A stretch of DNA of 64,000 nucleotides from assembly GCA_009929855.1 (NCBI GenBank), contig RZZN01000006.1, positions 30,117 through 94,116 on the forward strand, in the 5' to 3' direction. Position numbers and translations under genes: made by a program. Under the pieces are notes generated by a model. The model saw only the letters and a list, made by a program, of their open reading frames with translations. It was not told where the DNA came from and did no database searches. The stretch's first letter is position 1. The number at the start of each line of letters is the position of its first letter. Of the stretch, positions 1 through 11,321 are shown piece by piece. This DNA comes from Gammaproteobacteria bacterium. GTDB lineage: Bacteria; Pseudomonadota; Gammaproteobacteria; Chromatiales; Chromatiaceae.

Positions 1-970
1 TGTCACGACCATCGATACGTGGGTTGCCGGCGAGGATGGAGCCACGCACGGTCGCCTTCTCCAGCGACTCGATTGCACCCAGGACCTGCTCCTGGGTCCA
101 GTGGGCATCCGCCGCGTCGCACAGCTCGGCGATGACCTGAGCGCGCAGGGCATCGAGTGCCGCGTAACGCTCCTGCTTCTCCTTGATGCGATAGGCCTGG
201 CCAACAGGCTCAGCACAGAGACGTGCGACCGCCTCTCCCAATTGGGTGTCGACTGCCGGGGACGTCCAGGCAAGCGGCGGCTTTCCCGCCTCGGCGGCCA
301 GCTCGCGAATCGCCTGGATCGCCACTTGCATCTGCTCGTGACCGAAGAGGACGGCGCCGAGCATGATCTCCTCGGTGAGCCCACGCGCCTCCGACTCGAC
401 CATCAAGACCGCCTTCTCGGTCCCAGCGACGATCAGATCCAGGTCGGAGTCTGGGCCCAGACCGACGACCGCCGGATTGAGGATGTAGTCGCCATTCTTG
501 TACCCGACCCGTGCCGCACCGACCGGGCCATTGAACGGAGCCCCCGAGATCGCCAAAGCCGCGGAGGCACCCAGCATCGCCGGAACCTCGGGATTGACCG
601 CCGGGTTCAGTGACTTCACGGTTGCGATGATCTGGACTTCCTGAGTGAAGCCATCAGCGAACAGTGGACGCACTGGCCGATCGATCAGACGCGCAGTCAG
701 GATCTCGGACTCACTCGGACGCCCCTCGCGACGGAAGAAGCCGCCCGGAATCCGACCAGCCGCGTAGGTCTTCTCCTGATAATCCACGGTCAGCGGGAGA
801 AAGTCGCGCGCGGCGCCCGGGCGCTTGTCGACCACCACGGTCACCAGCACGACCGTGTCGTCAATGTTCACGAGGACCGCGCCATCGGCCTGACGGGCGA
901 TCTCCCCGGTTTCCAGGGTGACGGTCTGGTCACCAAATTTGAATTGCTTGACGATGGGTTTCGGAATCAC
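1..970 (-). CDS. pnp: Polyribonucleotide nucleotidyltransferase (PNPase), partial, runs off window start
   Basis: Reverse-strand translation from a GTG at 970 ([46 protein letters not shown]...) with an upstream GAGGAG; absent from the ORF track because of the GTG start and window edge. Position next to rpsO fits. Confidence 0.96.
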   Translation of the reverse strand, partial: MIPKPIVKQFKFGDQTVTLETGEIARQADGAVLVNIDDTVVLVTVVVDKRPGAARDFLPLTVDYQEKTYAAGRIPGGFFRREGRPSESEILTARLIDRPVRPLFADGFTQEVQIIATVKSLNPAVNPEVPAMLGASAALAISGAPFNGPVGAARVGYKNGDYILNPAVVGLGPDSDLDLIVAGTEKAVLMVESEARGLTEEIMLGAVLFGHEQMQVAIQAIRELAAEAGKPPLAWTSPAVDTQLGEAVARLCAEPVGQAYRIKEKQERYAALDALRAQVIAELCDAADAHWTQEQVLGAIESLEKATVRGSILAGNPRIDGRD

Positions 971-1096
971 ATGTCACTCCTCGAGGGAAGGGATCGGTCG
1001 CCGTGCGGTCCATGGACCCACGCAGCCACCAAACGTCGCGCCAACGGTCGCTCCGACATGGTGGCGCTTGCTCGTGCACGCAAGCGGGATAAAGCC

Positions 1097-1121
1097 AGCG
1101 GGGGCGTCTCAGGCCCCCGCT
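1097..1121 (-). terminator. Strong hairpin in the rpsO-pnp intergenic region (attenuator/terminator or RNA-processing site)
   Basis: AGCGGGGGC-gtctcag-GCCCCCGCT: perfect 9-bp stem with 7-nt loop; only a weak U-tract follows. Confidence 0.55.
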
Positions 1122-1142
1122 CGATGTCTCCAGCGGCGCGCG

Positions 1143-1412
1143 TCAGCGACGCAGACCCAAGCGCGCGATCAGCTCGCGATACCGGTCGATATCCTTGCGC
1201 TTGAGATAATCGAGGAGCTTGCGACGGGAGTTGACCATCCGCACCAGACCGCGGCGCGAATGATGGTCGTGTTTGTGCTCCTTGAAATGTTCGGTCAACT
1301 GCAAGATACGTGCAGTCAAGAGCGCGACTTGCACCTCGGGCGAGCCGGTATCGGCCTCCCCACGACGGTACTCATCGACGATCTTTTTCTTCTCTGCGGC
1401 GGTCATTGTCAT
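1143..1412 (-). CDS. rpsO: 30S ribosomal protein S15
   Basis: 89-aa S15 sequence ([14 protein letters not shown]...[11 protein letters not shown]...RRKLLDYLK). Confidence 0.98.
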   Translation of the reverse strand: MTMTAAEKKKIVDEYRRGEADTGSPEVQVALLTARILQLTEHFKEHKHDHHSRRGLVRMVNSRRKLLDYLKRKDIDRYRELIARLGLRR

Positions 1413-1515
1413 GCCTTGTCTCCTGGGTTCAGTGTTGGAGAGAACTCTGGTCTTGCCACGGCAGGGCCGCGTCGATCACCCCGACAATGACCTCAGGGGA
1501 TCGGACCATCGTGAA

Positions 1516-2433
1516 TCATATCAATCGTTTCGGCTGCACCCGACCGTCGTCTCTGATGCTGCCGACCCCGATGAAGTGACTGGACGGGTCATAGAGTCGC
1601 ACCAGACCATCGGTCGGGGCCTGCGGCACCAGCACGGCCTGGCCCTGGCTCAGATAGAAGGCCGCATCGGCCGAGAGACGCACCATCGGCCAATGGCCCA
1701 GCGCGCTGTCGAGCGGCAACAACAAGGCATCGAGCGCCGCCTGATCGCCCTGCTCGGCCAGCGCCTCGACCTGCTCGAGTGACACGAAGCCTCCCTCGGA
1801 TTCGAGATAGGGTCCGACCGCGGTGCGCCGCAGCCCGCTGACATGGGCGCCACAGCCGAGTGCGCGACCGATATCCTCGGCCAAGGTCCGCACATAAGTC
1901 CCCTTGGAGCAGTGCACGTCGAGCAGGATCTCGGGCGAGTCGATCGCCACGATCTCCAAGGCGAAGATGTACACCTGACGCGGCTCGCGCTCGACCTCCA
2001 GACCTTGGCGCGCCAGCTTGTACAGACGCTGACCCTGGTGCTTGACGGCCGAGTGCATGGGAGGCAGTTGCTCGATCGGACCGGTGAACGCGGGGAGCAC
2101 CTCGCGGACACGTTGCTCGTCGACCCCCTCGACCGGTGCGGTCGCGATCACCTCGCCCTCGGCATCGGCGGTGCTCGTGGTGATGCCGAGACGCACACGC
2201 ACCCGGTAGCGCTTGTCCGCGTCCAGGAGATAGGCCGAGAACTTGGTGGCATCTCCCAGACAGCAGGGCAGCAGACCGGTGGCCAATGGATCGAGGCTAC
2301 CGGTATGTCCGGCCTTCGCGGCGCGATAGGCGCGCTTCACGCGCTGGAGCGCGTCGTTCGAGCTCAAGCTCAGCGGCTTGTCCAACAATAGGATGCCGGT
2401 GACATCCCGACCAACTTGACGGCGACGTGCCAT
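1516..2433 (-). CDS. truB: tRNA pseudouridine(55) synthase TruB
   Basis: GILLLDKPLSLSSNDALQRVKR, GHTGSLDPLATGLLP, KGTYVRTLAEDIG motifs; operon context. Confidence 0.97.
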   Translation of the reverse strand: MARRRQVGRDVTGILLLDKPLSLSSNDALQRVKRAYRAAKAGHTGSLDPLATGLLPCCLGDATKFSAYLLDADKRYRVRVRLGITTSTADAEGEVIATAPVEGVDEQRVREVLPAFTGPIEQLPPMHSAVKHQGQRLYKLARQGLEVEREPRQVYIFALEIVAIDSPEILLDVHCSKGTYVRTLAEDIGRALGCGAHVSGLRRTAVGPYLESEGGFVSLEQVEALAEQGDQAALDALLLPLDSALGHWPMVRLSADAAFYLSQGQAVLVPQAPTDGLVRLYDPSSHFIGVGSIRDDGRVQPKRLI

Positions 2434-2438
2434 GACTT

Positions 2439-2834
2439 CTAGCGCTCCTCGTCGGGATCCAGTGGCCGGGCGGACTCGGCCGATCCGACCGCCCGGGTGA
2501 TCAGGGCCGCGAGACGCTCGCCATGGCCGATCGATTCATCGAATACGAAATGTAGCTGCGGGACGGTGCGCAGACTCACGCGTTGCGCCAAGGCATGGCG
2601 GAGAAATCCAGCCAACCGGCCATTGAGCAGGCGCGCCTGCTCCGTGGCCGACTCGTCCGACGGAAAACAGGTGAAGAAGACCTTGGCATGTGCCAGATCA
2701 CGTGTGACCCTCACCTCGTGGATCGTGATGTCTCCGAGCCGTGGATCCTTGACCTCGTCGCGCACCAGTACCGCAAGCTCGCGCTTGAGCTCGGCGCCGA
2801 TGCGCTCTGTGCGAGCGAATTCCTTCATGTGCAA
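2439..2834 (-). CDS. rbfA: 30S ribosome-binding factor A
   Basis: FARTERIGAELKRELAVLVRDEVKDPRLGDITIHEVRVTRDLAHAKVFF; between truB and infB. Confidence 0.96.
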   Translation of the reverse strand: MHMKEFARTERIGAELKRELAVLVRDEVKDPRLGDITIHEVRVTRDLAHAKVFFTCFPSDESATEQARLLNGRLAGFLRHALAQRVSLRTVPQLHFVFDESIGHGERLAALITRAVGSAESARPLDPDEER

Positions 2835-2849
2835 CCCACCGCGACAGGA

Positions 2850-5624
2850 TCAGACCTCACGCGCGCGCTCGGTCCGCTCGAACACCTCGATCTGGTCACC
2901 GGGACGCACGTCATTGTAGTTCTTGACGCCAATGCCGCACTCGATGCCCGCCTTGACCTCGCTCACGTCTTCCTTGAAGCGGCGCAGCGACTCGAGCGCA
3001 CCCTCGTAGATGACGACATTGTTGCGCAGCACCCGGATGGGGTTGTTGCGCTTGATCGTGCCCTCGGTGACCAGACAGCCGGCGATCGCGCCGAACTTCG
3101 ACGAGCGGAAGACGTCGCGCACCTGCGCCAGCCCGATGATCTCCTCGGTCACGATCGGACTGAGCAGACCAGCGATGGCCTTCTTCACATCATCGATCAG
3201 CTCGTAGATGACACTGTAGTAGCGCAGGTCGAGCCCCTTCTCCTCGATCACCCGGCGCGCCGCGCCGTCGGCGCGCACATTGAAGCCGAGCAGGATCGCG
3301 TTGGAGGTCACCGCCAGGTTGGCATCGGACTCGGTGATCCCGCCAACCCCGGCGGCCACCAGCACGACCTTGACCTCATCGTTGGTCAGCTTGACCAGAC
3401 TCTCCTTCAATGCCTCCAGGCTGCCCTGCACGTCGGCCTTGACAATGAGGTTGACGCTCTTCTGCTCACCATCCTTGAGCTGGGAGAAGAGCTGATCGAG
3501 ACTGACCCCGCGCTGCTCGTCGATGCGGCTCTGCCGCGACCGCGCCGAGCGCAGATCGGCGACCTCGCGCGCGCGCCGCTCGTCGGCCACCGCCATCACA
3601 TCATCGCCGGCATTGGGGGTGCCCGAGAGCCCCAGGACCTGGACCGGGATCGAGGGTCCAGCCGCCTCGACCGAGGCCCCCGACTCATCGAACATCGCCC
3701 GCACGCGCCCATACTCACCGCCACTGACGATGATGTCGCCGCGGCGCAGGGTGCCGGATTGCACCAGCAAGGTCGCGACCGGGCCGCGTCCCTTGTCGAG
3801 GCTGGATTCGACGATGGTGCCGCGCGCGGGACCATCGATCGGGGCTCTCAGCTCGAGAACCTCGGATTGCAGCAGGATGGCGTCGAGCAGATCGTCGATC
3901 CCGGTCCCGGCCTTCGCCGACACCTTGACCATCATGGTCTCACCGCCCCATTCCTCGGCGACGATCTCATGCTGGGTCAGCTCTTGCATGACCTTGTCGG
4001 CATTGGCATCGGGCTTGTCCATCTTGTTGATGGCGACGATCACGGGAACACCCGAGGCACGCGCGTGCTGGATGGCCTCGACCGTCTGGGGCATGACACC
4101 ATCGTCGGCGGCCACCACCAGGATCACGATATCCGTGACCTTGGCGCCACGCGCGCGCATCGCCGAGAAGGCGGCGTGACCCGGCGTATCCAGGAAGGAC
4201 ACCGTCCCCTTCGGTGTCTTGACATGATAGGCACCGATGTGTTGTGTGATCCCGCCGGCCTCGCCGGAGGCGACGCGCGTGCGACGGATATAGTCCAGCA
4301 GCGAGGTCTTGCCATGATCGACATGGCCCATGATGGTCACGACCGGCGGACGTGGCTGGAGCTCCGCCTGATCGACCTGCTCCTGCACCTCCTCGAGCAG
4401 CATGCCCTCGGCATCGCGCTCATCGGCGACGATCGCCGTGTGCCCAAGCTCCTCGACCACGATGGTCGCCGTGTCACGATCGAGCAGTTGATTGATGGTG
4501 ACCATCATGCCCTGCTTGAACAGCTCACGGATCACCTCGGAGGCCTTGACCGACATCCGCCCGGCCAAATCGCCGACCGAGATCGCTTCGGGGATCTCCA
4601 CCTCGCGAACGATCGGAGCGGTCGGCCGCTGGAAGACGTGCTTATCCTGAAGCTGTGGCTTGGTCGTCTTACGCTTGCGGCGCAGTCCCCGCCCGGTAAC
4701 CCCGCCTCCATCGATCTCCTCGTACTCGGCCCGAGGCGAAAGATCGGCATCGCGACCACGCAAGCCATCCTTGCGCACGGCCTTCTTGGCTGGACGATCC
4801 TTCTCGACGACCTCGGGCGGCTTCTTGACCGGCTTCTTGGGCTTCGCCGGCTCGGCGCGCGGCACGCCCCCGGCAATCGGCGGCGCCTCGGCCGTGCGCT
4901 CCTCACCCTCCAAGCCAGTCTCGGCTGGGGCAATCTCCTCGCGGCTACGCGTCAACTCGGCCTCGGCGGCCAAGCGGGCAGACTCCTGCTCGGCACGCTC
5001 GGCCTCGGCGCGTCGCCGCGCCTGCTCCTCGAGTCGGCGCGCTTCCTCCTGCTCACGCAGACGCCGCGCCTGCACCTCCTGCTCCTCCTGCTCGGCGAGC
5101 CGGCGGGCCTCTTGCTCGGCGCGCATGGACTCGAGCTCGGCACGGCGGCGCGCGCCGTCTTGCAGACGCGCGCTACTGGCCTGGCTCAGTCGCTCGCGCA
5201 CTGGTCGCGGGCGCTCGGCCGGGGGACGCTGAGGGGGGGCGCCAGCTGCCGCGGTGGTGTTCGCGGGCTCATCCGCACGCTTGACATAGGTTCGTTTGCG
5301 GCGCACCTCGACACTCACCGTTTTTCCTCGAGTCGCGGGGGTGGGCCGCGCCACGCCACTCCCGCGCGCAGGCGTGGCGGCGGGCTGACGCAGCTCACTG
5401 ACCGATTTGCGCTTGAGCGTGACCTGTCCAGGACCCGTGGCCACGTCGCCATCGGCCTTTCCGTGACTGCGTCGCAGATAACCGAGCAGTTGAAGTTTCT
5501 CCTGCTCGGTCAGCGTGGCGTCGGCGCTATCGGCGCTGATGCCGGCCTCACTCAATTGACTGAGCAGACGCTCGACCGGAATACCGACCGTAGAGGCGAG
5601 TTGTTTGACCGTGACTTCGCTCAT
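2850..5624 (-). CDS. infB: Translation initiation factor IF-2
   Basis: [38 protein letters not shown] motifs plus a long charged N-terminal linker. Confidence 0.98.
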   Translation of the reverse strand: MSEVTVKQLASTVGIPVERLLSQLSEAGISADSADATLTEQEKLQLLGYLRRSHGKADGDVATGPGQVTLKRKSVSELRQPAATPARGSGVARPTPATRGKTVSVEVRRKRTYVKRADEPANTTAAAGAPPQRPPAERPRPVRERLSQASSARLQDGARRRAELESMRAEQEARRLAEQEEQEVQARRLREQEEARRLEEQARRRAEAERAEQESARLAAEAELTRSREEIAPAETGLEGEERTAEAPPIAGGVPRAEPAKPKKPVKKPPEVVEKDRPAKKAVRKDGLRGRDADLSPRAEYEEIDGGGVTGRGLRRKRKTTKPQLQDKHVFQRPTAPIVREVEIPEAISVGDLAGRMSVKASEVIRELFKQGMMVTINQLLDRDTATIVVEELGHTAIVADERDAEGMLLEEVQEQVDQAELQPRPPVVTIMGHVDHGKTSLLDYIRRTRVASGEAGGITQHIGAYHVKTPKGTVSFLDTPGHAAFSAMRARGAKVTDIVILVVAADDGVMPQTVEAIQHARASGVPVIVAINKMDKPDANADKVMQELTQHEIVAEEWGGETMMVKVSAKAGTGIDDLLDAILLQSEVLELRAPIDGPARGTIVESSLDKGRGPVATLLVQSGTLRRGDIIVSGGEYGRVRAMFDESGASVEAAGPSIPVQVLGLSGTPNAGDDVMAVADERRAREVADLRSARSRQSRIDEQRGVSLDQLFSQLKDGEQKSVNLIVKADVQGSLEALKESLVKLTNDEVKVVLVAAGVGGITESDANLAVTSNAILLGFNVRADGAARRVIEEKGLDLRYYSVIYELIDDVKKAIAGLLSPIVTEEIIGLAQVRDVFRSSKFGAIAGCLVTEGTIKRNNPIRVLRNNVVIYEGALESLRRFKEDVSEVKAGIECGIGVKNYNDVRPGDQIEVFERTERAREV

Positions 5625-5642
5625 AGGCTGACCTTCTCTCCT

Positions 5643-7145
<1,503 letters not shown>

Positions 7146-7238
7146 TCCACCTTAATCCGACTCACAAGGACCCAGCGCGCATCCCGCCGCGGATCCGGGA
7201 AGGCATTCACCGACGGCACGGCACACCGTCAGGCCTCT

Positions 7239-7712
7239 TCACCAGACCGGGACCAGGCGCGCAATCTCGATCCGCTCCAGCGGGATCGACCAACATCGCC
7301 CATCCGCCTCGAGCTCGACGACCTCATTCACGCATCCCCTGAGCTCACCCTCGATGTTGCGGCGACCGTCGATCTTCTCGATCAGCCTGACCCGCACGCG
7401 TGACCCGACGAAGCGCTCGAAATGGCGTGCAAAGACCAGCGGCCGATCCAAGCCTGGCGACGAGACCTCCAGGTCATAGCGACCGGGTAGTGGATCCTCG
7501 ACGTCGAGCACAGCGCTCAATTGCTCGCTGACATCGGCGCAATCATCGAGACCGACCCCGCCCTCTCGGTCGATGTAGACTCGCAGGGTCGCACCACTCG
7601 CCCCGCGCTGAAAATACTCCACACCCACGAGGTCATAGCCCATCGGCTCGACGACACGACTCACCAAGGTGCTGAGCCGACTGCGTGCAGGCTCCATACT
7701 CTCGGCCCTCAT
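7239..7712 (-). CDS. rimP: Ribosome maturation factor RimP
   Basis: VEPMGYDLVGVEYFQRGASGATLRVYIDREGGVGLDDCADVSEQLSAVLDVEDPLPGRYDLEVSSPGLDRPL; start set inside the longer ORF (MRAESMEP). Confidence 0.95.
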   Translation of the reverse strand: MRAESMEPARSRLSTLVSRVVEPMGYDLVGVEYFQRGASGATLRVYIDREGGVGLDDCADVSEQLSAVLDVEDPLPGRYDLEVSSPGLDRPLVFARHFERFVGSRVRVRLIEKIDGRRNIEGELRGCVNEVVELEADGRCWSIPLERIEIARLVPVW

Positions 7713-7812
7713 AAATGAAAATTGGGCCAGCGGCCCAACGATCGTCATCCTCGTCCCGAGGCAACCCAGGAGCATGCGCCAGTCAGGCAGCCGTGATCCG
7801 AGACGCCCAAAG

Positions 7813-7835
7813 AAAAAAACCCCATCGAAGGGGTT
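7813..7835 (-). terminator. Rho-independent terminator (minus strand)
   Basis: On minus strand: AACCCC-TTCGAT-GGGGTT followed by TTTTTCTTT; upstream of rimP. Confidence 0.75.
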
Positions 7836-7977
7836 CTATGGAAGGCTGGCCTTCAAGGATCCCATGGACCGCTCACATCAAAGCCACTGAAGTGTATCCG
7901 CTCCAGTCGCCATCCGCAATAGCGCGATCCCCGCTGAGCCTTTGCATTCGCCCCACCGCGCGGCTTCGGCAAGGATC

Positions 7978-8026
7978 GGCCAGCAGTCCAGGCTGCATGC
8001 CTGTGCCCCAGCCGGGACTGCTGGCC
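7978..8026. repeat. Long-stem inverted repeat in intergenic region
   Basis: GGCCAGCAGTCC (7978-7989) and GGACTGCTGGCC (8015-8026), perfect 12-bp arms, 25-nt loop. Confidence 0.7.
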
Positions 8027-8186
8027 GAATGCTTGTGCCACGAAGCGCGCCCCATCGTCTCGAGCGCGCCCGAGCCGACACGAGCGCGGTGAGATTCGCT
8101 TGGCTCAACCCCGTCGCGGACGGGCGACAGGGTCGAGGCGTCACGCCGACAGGCGCGTGACCGACAATGGGCTCAGCGTCTGCGGA

Positions 8187-9176
8187 TCATCGCATTGGCG
8201 GATAGGGATAGGCGCCTTGCCCATAGCCGGGGGCATAACCCGGAGCCGGGGCATAACCCGGGGTTGGGGCGTAGGCCGGCCCGCCATAGCCTGGCACATA
8301 GCCAGGATAGACACCGCCCCGCGGGGGCAGCTGGGCCGGCTGCTGTTGCCAATACTCGCGCGCACGCTGCTCGGCGGCGCGCTGCATGGCCTCGTGGTCG
8401 GCCTGCATCTGGGCACGCTGTTGCGCATAGGGACCCTGCGTCGGATAGAGAGGCGCCGCTGGCGGCAGTGCCGGAGGCGCGGCAGGCATTGCGAGATCCA
8501 CTGGCGGAGCAGCTTCAGTCGCGACGGGCGCCGCGCCACCCACGACGGATCCAGCCGGGGCGACACCCTGCTCCTGGCGCATGAGCGTCTCGGCGAAGAC
8601 GGTCGCCTCAGCCTCGGTCACTGGGATCGGCGCGGGGGTCTTGGGCGCCGAGCTCACCTCGGGCGCGACACCGCTTGGTTGCGCGGTGCCATGAGCCATC
8701 GGCAGTGGCGCATAATGACGCTCGAAGCCCGGCGTCTGTGGTGCCGCAGCAGGTGGAGCGGCGACCGCGGCCTCGGCCGATGCGGCGACCGCGGGCTCGC
8801 TCGGCACCGCCAGCGCGGGCTCGACCGCCGGCGGCGCATCGGCGGCGGGCGCCGACCCCGTCCATTCCTGAACCTTGCTCACGACGAAATCGACACCCGC
8901 CGAGCCGGCCGAGATCGCCTCGCCGATGAAGACCTCGGCCGAATCAGCGAATTCGCCGACTTGCTCGAGCACTCGATCCAGGCCGCTCGACTCCTCGGCA
9001 GGCGCGGCAAGCGTGGCGGCGCCCGCATCAGTGCTCGATGACGACGCGACAGTCGTGACTTCTCGGTCCAGAGAGCTGAGATAGAGATAACCGAAGGCGA
9101 TCACCACCGCCCACAAGGTGAGCTTGGTGACCCAGCCCAGGCCCGTTTGTTTCGATACGTTTTCCGCGGTCGCCAT
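8187..9176 (-). CDS. Hypothetical protein: N-terminal TM segment, Ala/Pro-rich middle, Gly/Tyr/Pro-rich C-terminal repeats
   Basis: Uninterrupted ORF; LTLWAVVIAFGYLYLSSL near N-terminus; C-term VPGYGGPAYAPTPGYAPAPGYAPGYGQGAYPYPP. Confidence 0.75.
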   Translation of the reverse strand: MATAENVSKQTGLGWVTKLTLWAVVIAFGYLYLSSLDREVTTVASSSSTDAGAATLAAPAEESSGLDRVLEQVGEFADSAEVFIGEAISAGSAGVDFVVSKVQEWTGSAPAADAPPAVEPALAVPSEPAVAASAEAAVAAPPAAAPQTPGFERHYAPLPMAHGTAQPSGVAPEVSSAPKTPAPIPVTEAEATVFAETLMRQEQGVAPAGSVVGGAAPVATEAAPPVDLAMPAAPPALPPAAPLYPTQGPYAQQRAQMQADHEAMQRAAEQRAREYWQQQPAQLPPRGGVYPGYVPGYGGPAYAPTPGYAPAPGYAPGYGQGAYPYPPMR

Positions 9177-9237
9177 TGAAAAGCTCCTGGAGAGACAGAG
9201 GGCAGATCGATGATGATATCAGAATGTCATGATGTAC

Positions 9238-10005
9238 TTACAAGGACCTCAGGCGCAAGTCTCGATCAAGCATGCCCGCCAGCGCCCGAAGCGTCGACTC
9301 GACCCGTCCAGCGCAGGCCGACAGATTCGCCTCGATCTCTTCAATGCGGATCTGATCGGCTCCCTTGCCGGCGGCCCAATTGACGACGAAGGCAAGACTG
9401 GCGTAGCAAAGCCCGAGCTCACGCGCGATGGCGGCCTCCGGCATCCCAGTCATGCCCACGAGGTCACAGCCATCTCGTTCGAGCCGGGCGATCTCGGCGC
9501 TCGTCTCGAGCCGCGGTCCTTGGGTCGCCCCATAGACCCCGCGGTCAACGGCGGGCTGACCAGTCTGGGCACAGGCACGCAGCAAGACTTCACGCAGATC
9601 ATCACAGTAGGGTGTGGTCATATCATGATGCTCGAGCCCCTCGGCATCGCTGTCGTAGATGGTATGGGCGCGACCATGGGTGTAATCGATGATGTCGTGC
9701 GGCACGACCAGGGTCAGTGGACCGTAACGCTCGCCGATCCCGCCGACCGCGGCGAGTCCGATCACTCGGGTTGCGCCCGCGGCACGCAATGCCCAGAGGT
9801 TGGCGCGGTAATTCACACGATGTGGCGCCAGTCGATGGCCGACTCCATGGCGGGGCAGGAAGAGAATCTCGGCACCGTCCAGTCCGCCTCGCAGAATCGG
9901 CGCCGAGGTCTCGCCATATGGCGTGTCCATGGCATGCGACTCGATCGGCTCGAGACTGGCGAAGCTCGAAAACCCGGATCCCCCAACGATTGCCAAGAGT
10001 GTCAT
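9238..10005 (-). CDS. S-methyl-5'-thioinosine/thioadenosine phosphorylase family (MtnP/MTIP-like)
   Basis: LAIVGGSGF, RHGVGHRLAPHRVNYRANLWAL, YGATQGPRLETSAEI, VGMTGMPEAAIARELGLCYA. Confidence 0.9.
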   Translation of the reverse strand: MTLLAIVGGSGFSSFASLEPIESHAMDTPYGETSAPILRGGLDGAEILFLPRHGVGHRLAPHRVNYRANLWALRAAGATRVIGLAAVGGIGERYGPLTLVVPHDIIDYTHGRAHTIYDSDAEGLEHHDMTTPYCDDLREVLLRACAQTGQPAVDRGVYGATQGPRLETSAEIARLERDGCDLVGMTGMPEAAIARELGLCYASLAFVVNWAAGKGADQIRIEEIEANLSACAGRVESTLRALAGMLDRDLRLRSL

Positions 10006-10031
10006 GCTGATACCGCGGTCCTGATCGATTC

Positions 10032-10054
10032 AAAAAAAGGCGCCTTGCGGCGCC
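10032..10054 (-). terminator. Rho-independent terminator after the hemerythrin-like gene
   Basis: On minus strand GGCGCC-GCAA-GGCGCC followed by TTTTTTT. Confidence 0.85.
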
Positions 10055-10081
10055 CTGCTTGCCGTGCGCTGAAACGCCAGG

Positions 10082-10558
10082 CTAAACCTGTGGCGAGTGC
10101 CTAGCACCGCTCCGCCGAATGTCCGAGAAGAGACCGATCTCGACCAATTTCGGCAATAACACCTGCTCCTCACGCTCGACACGCTTTTCAACCATTTCGA
10201 ACATTTCGTGTGTTTCACGGAGAAACTCTTCCGTGAAATTGAAATCGCAATTCTTGAGCCAGCGCCTGTGATAATCGTCGAAGGCCTTGCGCAATGGCTT
10301 CTCTCCACTGATGAAGCCCCAGGCAATCGACTTCACCCGGGCATCCTCGTGGATCAAGAGACTCGGATAGAGCGCTCGATCCTCCTCGGCCAGGTGGCGA
10401 CGGACACGCGTGCCCAGGTCGCAGAGCAGCTCATAGGCGGTCCTGGCGTTCGGGCGGATACGCAGCTGCTCGGGCGTGAGCAGCGACCTGAGGTCTTCGA
10501 TCATCTGGCGCAGCTCGTGATGCGTGTGACGATAACTTTCCAAGCTCTGCGTGTGCAT
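10082..10558 (-). CDS. Hemerythrin (HHE cation-binding) domain protein
   Basis: Spaced H/E residues: HTHHELRQMIEDL...RRHLAEEDRALYPSLL...FLRETHEMFEMVEKRVEREEQVLLPKL. Confidence 0.85.
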   Translation of the reverse strand: MHTQSLESYRHTHHELRQMIEDLRSLLTPEQLRIRPNARTAYELLCDLGTRVRRHLAEEDRALYPSLLIHEDARVKSIAWGFISGEKPLRKAFDDYHRRWLKNCDFNFTEEFLRETHEMFEMVEKRVEREEQVLLPKLVEIGLFSDIRRSGARHSPQV

Positions 10559-10726
10559 CGATCATCCTCCAATTCGTTATTCATCCAGTCAGCGACAGCA
10601 CGCCACGGCATCGAGTTGCCGGGCGTCGACGCTCGGGTCATGGTTGCGGGTCAGCAGGACATCGGCCCCAGTCGGGCGCGCCTCTCGGATGTATAACAAA
10701 ACCACTCTGGAGTCAAAATGCATATG

Positions 10727-10755
10727 ATTATATGTCTTTTTTAACAGATACTTAA
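10727..10755 (-). promoter_or_regulatory. Candidate sigma70-type promoter reading toward the hemerythrin-like gene
   Basis: Minus strand TTAAGT-17 nt-TATAAT in an AT-rich stretch. Confidence 0.4.
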
Positions 10756-10769
10756 TTGCCAGACTGGTT

Positions 10770-11321
10770 TCAGATATCAGCCTCCGCCACGGCATAGATC
10801 CCGGGCGCATTGCGGAAATAATTCCGATAATCGAGGCCATATCCATAGAGATACCGGTCCGGCACCTCGACCCCGACGATATCGGCCTCGCACTCGTGCG
10901 CGCGATCCTTGGCGACGAGCACCGCGCTATGCACGCTCAAGGCCCCATCGGCATGACAGGCATCGATGACATGGCGGAGGGTCGTCCCCTCGTCCAAGAC
11001 ATCGTCGAGCACCAGGATGTGCTCACCGCGGATGGCCGCGGATGGCCGATAGAGCCAATGCAGCTCGCCGCCGCGGGTGTCGCCTCGATATCGGCTGGCG
11101 TGGATGTAGTCGACACGCAGCTGAAAGCTCAGGCGCGGCAGCAGCAGGCCGGACACGAAAACAGCGCCCGTCATGACACAGAGCACGAGCGGATCCTTGC
11201 CGGCCAGACGCTCGGTGACCGCCTGCGCCATGCGCTCGAGCGCCGCATCGATGCCATCGGCGGTCACCAGACATTCCGACCGCGCGGCAACCGCGTCATA
11301 GTGGTGAGGATCAAGCTTCAT
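10770..11321 (-). CDS. hpt: Hypoxanthine(-guanine) phosphoribosyltransferase
   Basis: PRTase motif HILVLDDVLDEGTTLRHVID; VPDRYLYGYGLDYRNYFRNAPGIYAV; start (MKLDPHHYD) overlaps the nagZ 3' end. Confidence 0.92.
   Translation of the reverse strand: MKLDPHHYDAVAARSECLVTADGIDAALERMAQAVTERLAGKDPLVLCVMTGAVFVSGLLLPRLSFQLRVDYIHASRYRGDTRGGELHWLYRPSAAIRGEHILVLDDVLDEGTTLRHVIDACHADGALSVHSAVLVAKDRAHECEADIVGVEVPDRYLYGYGLDYRNYFRNAPGIYAVAEADI

Noticed and set aside
7853-8160. Several overlapping small ORFs in the intergenic region upstream of rimP, and a possible tRNA there
   Set aside because: ORFs overlap in multiple frames with no recognisable protein; no cloverleaf or T-loop consensus could be found for a tRNA, although one is often located upstream of rimP-nusA.
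8220-8300. Possible short tandem repeat/CRISPR-like pattern (gcataacccggagccggggcataacccgg)
   Set aside because: It encodes the in-frame PGYAP amino-acid repeats of the 8187..9176 CDS; there are no spacers.
10589-10846. 85-aa minus-strand ORF between hpt and the hemerythrin gene
   Set aside because: Overlaps the hpt 3' end out of frame and crosses the AT-rich promoter-like region; no family recognised.
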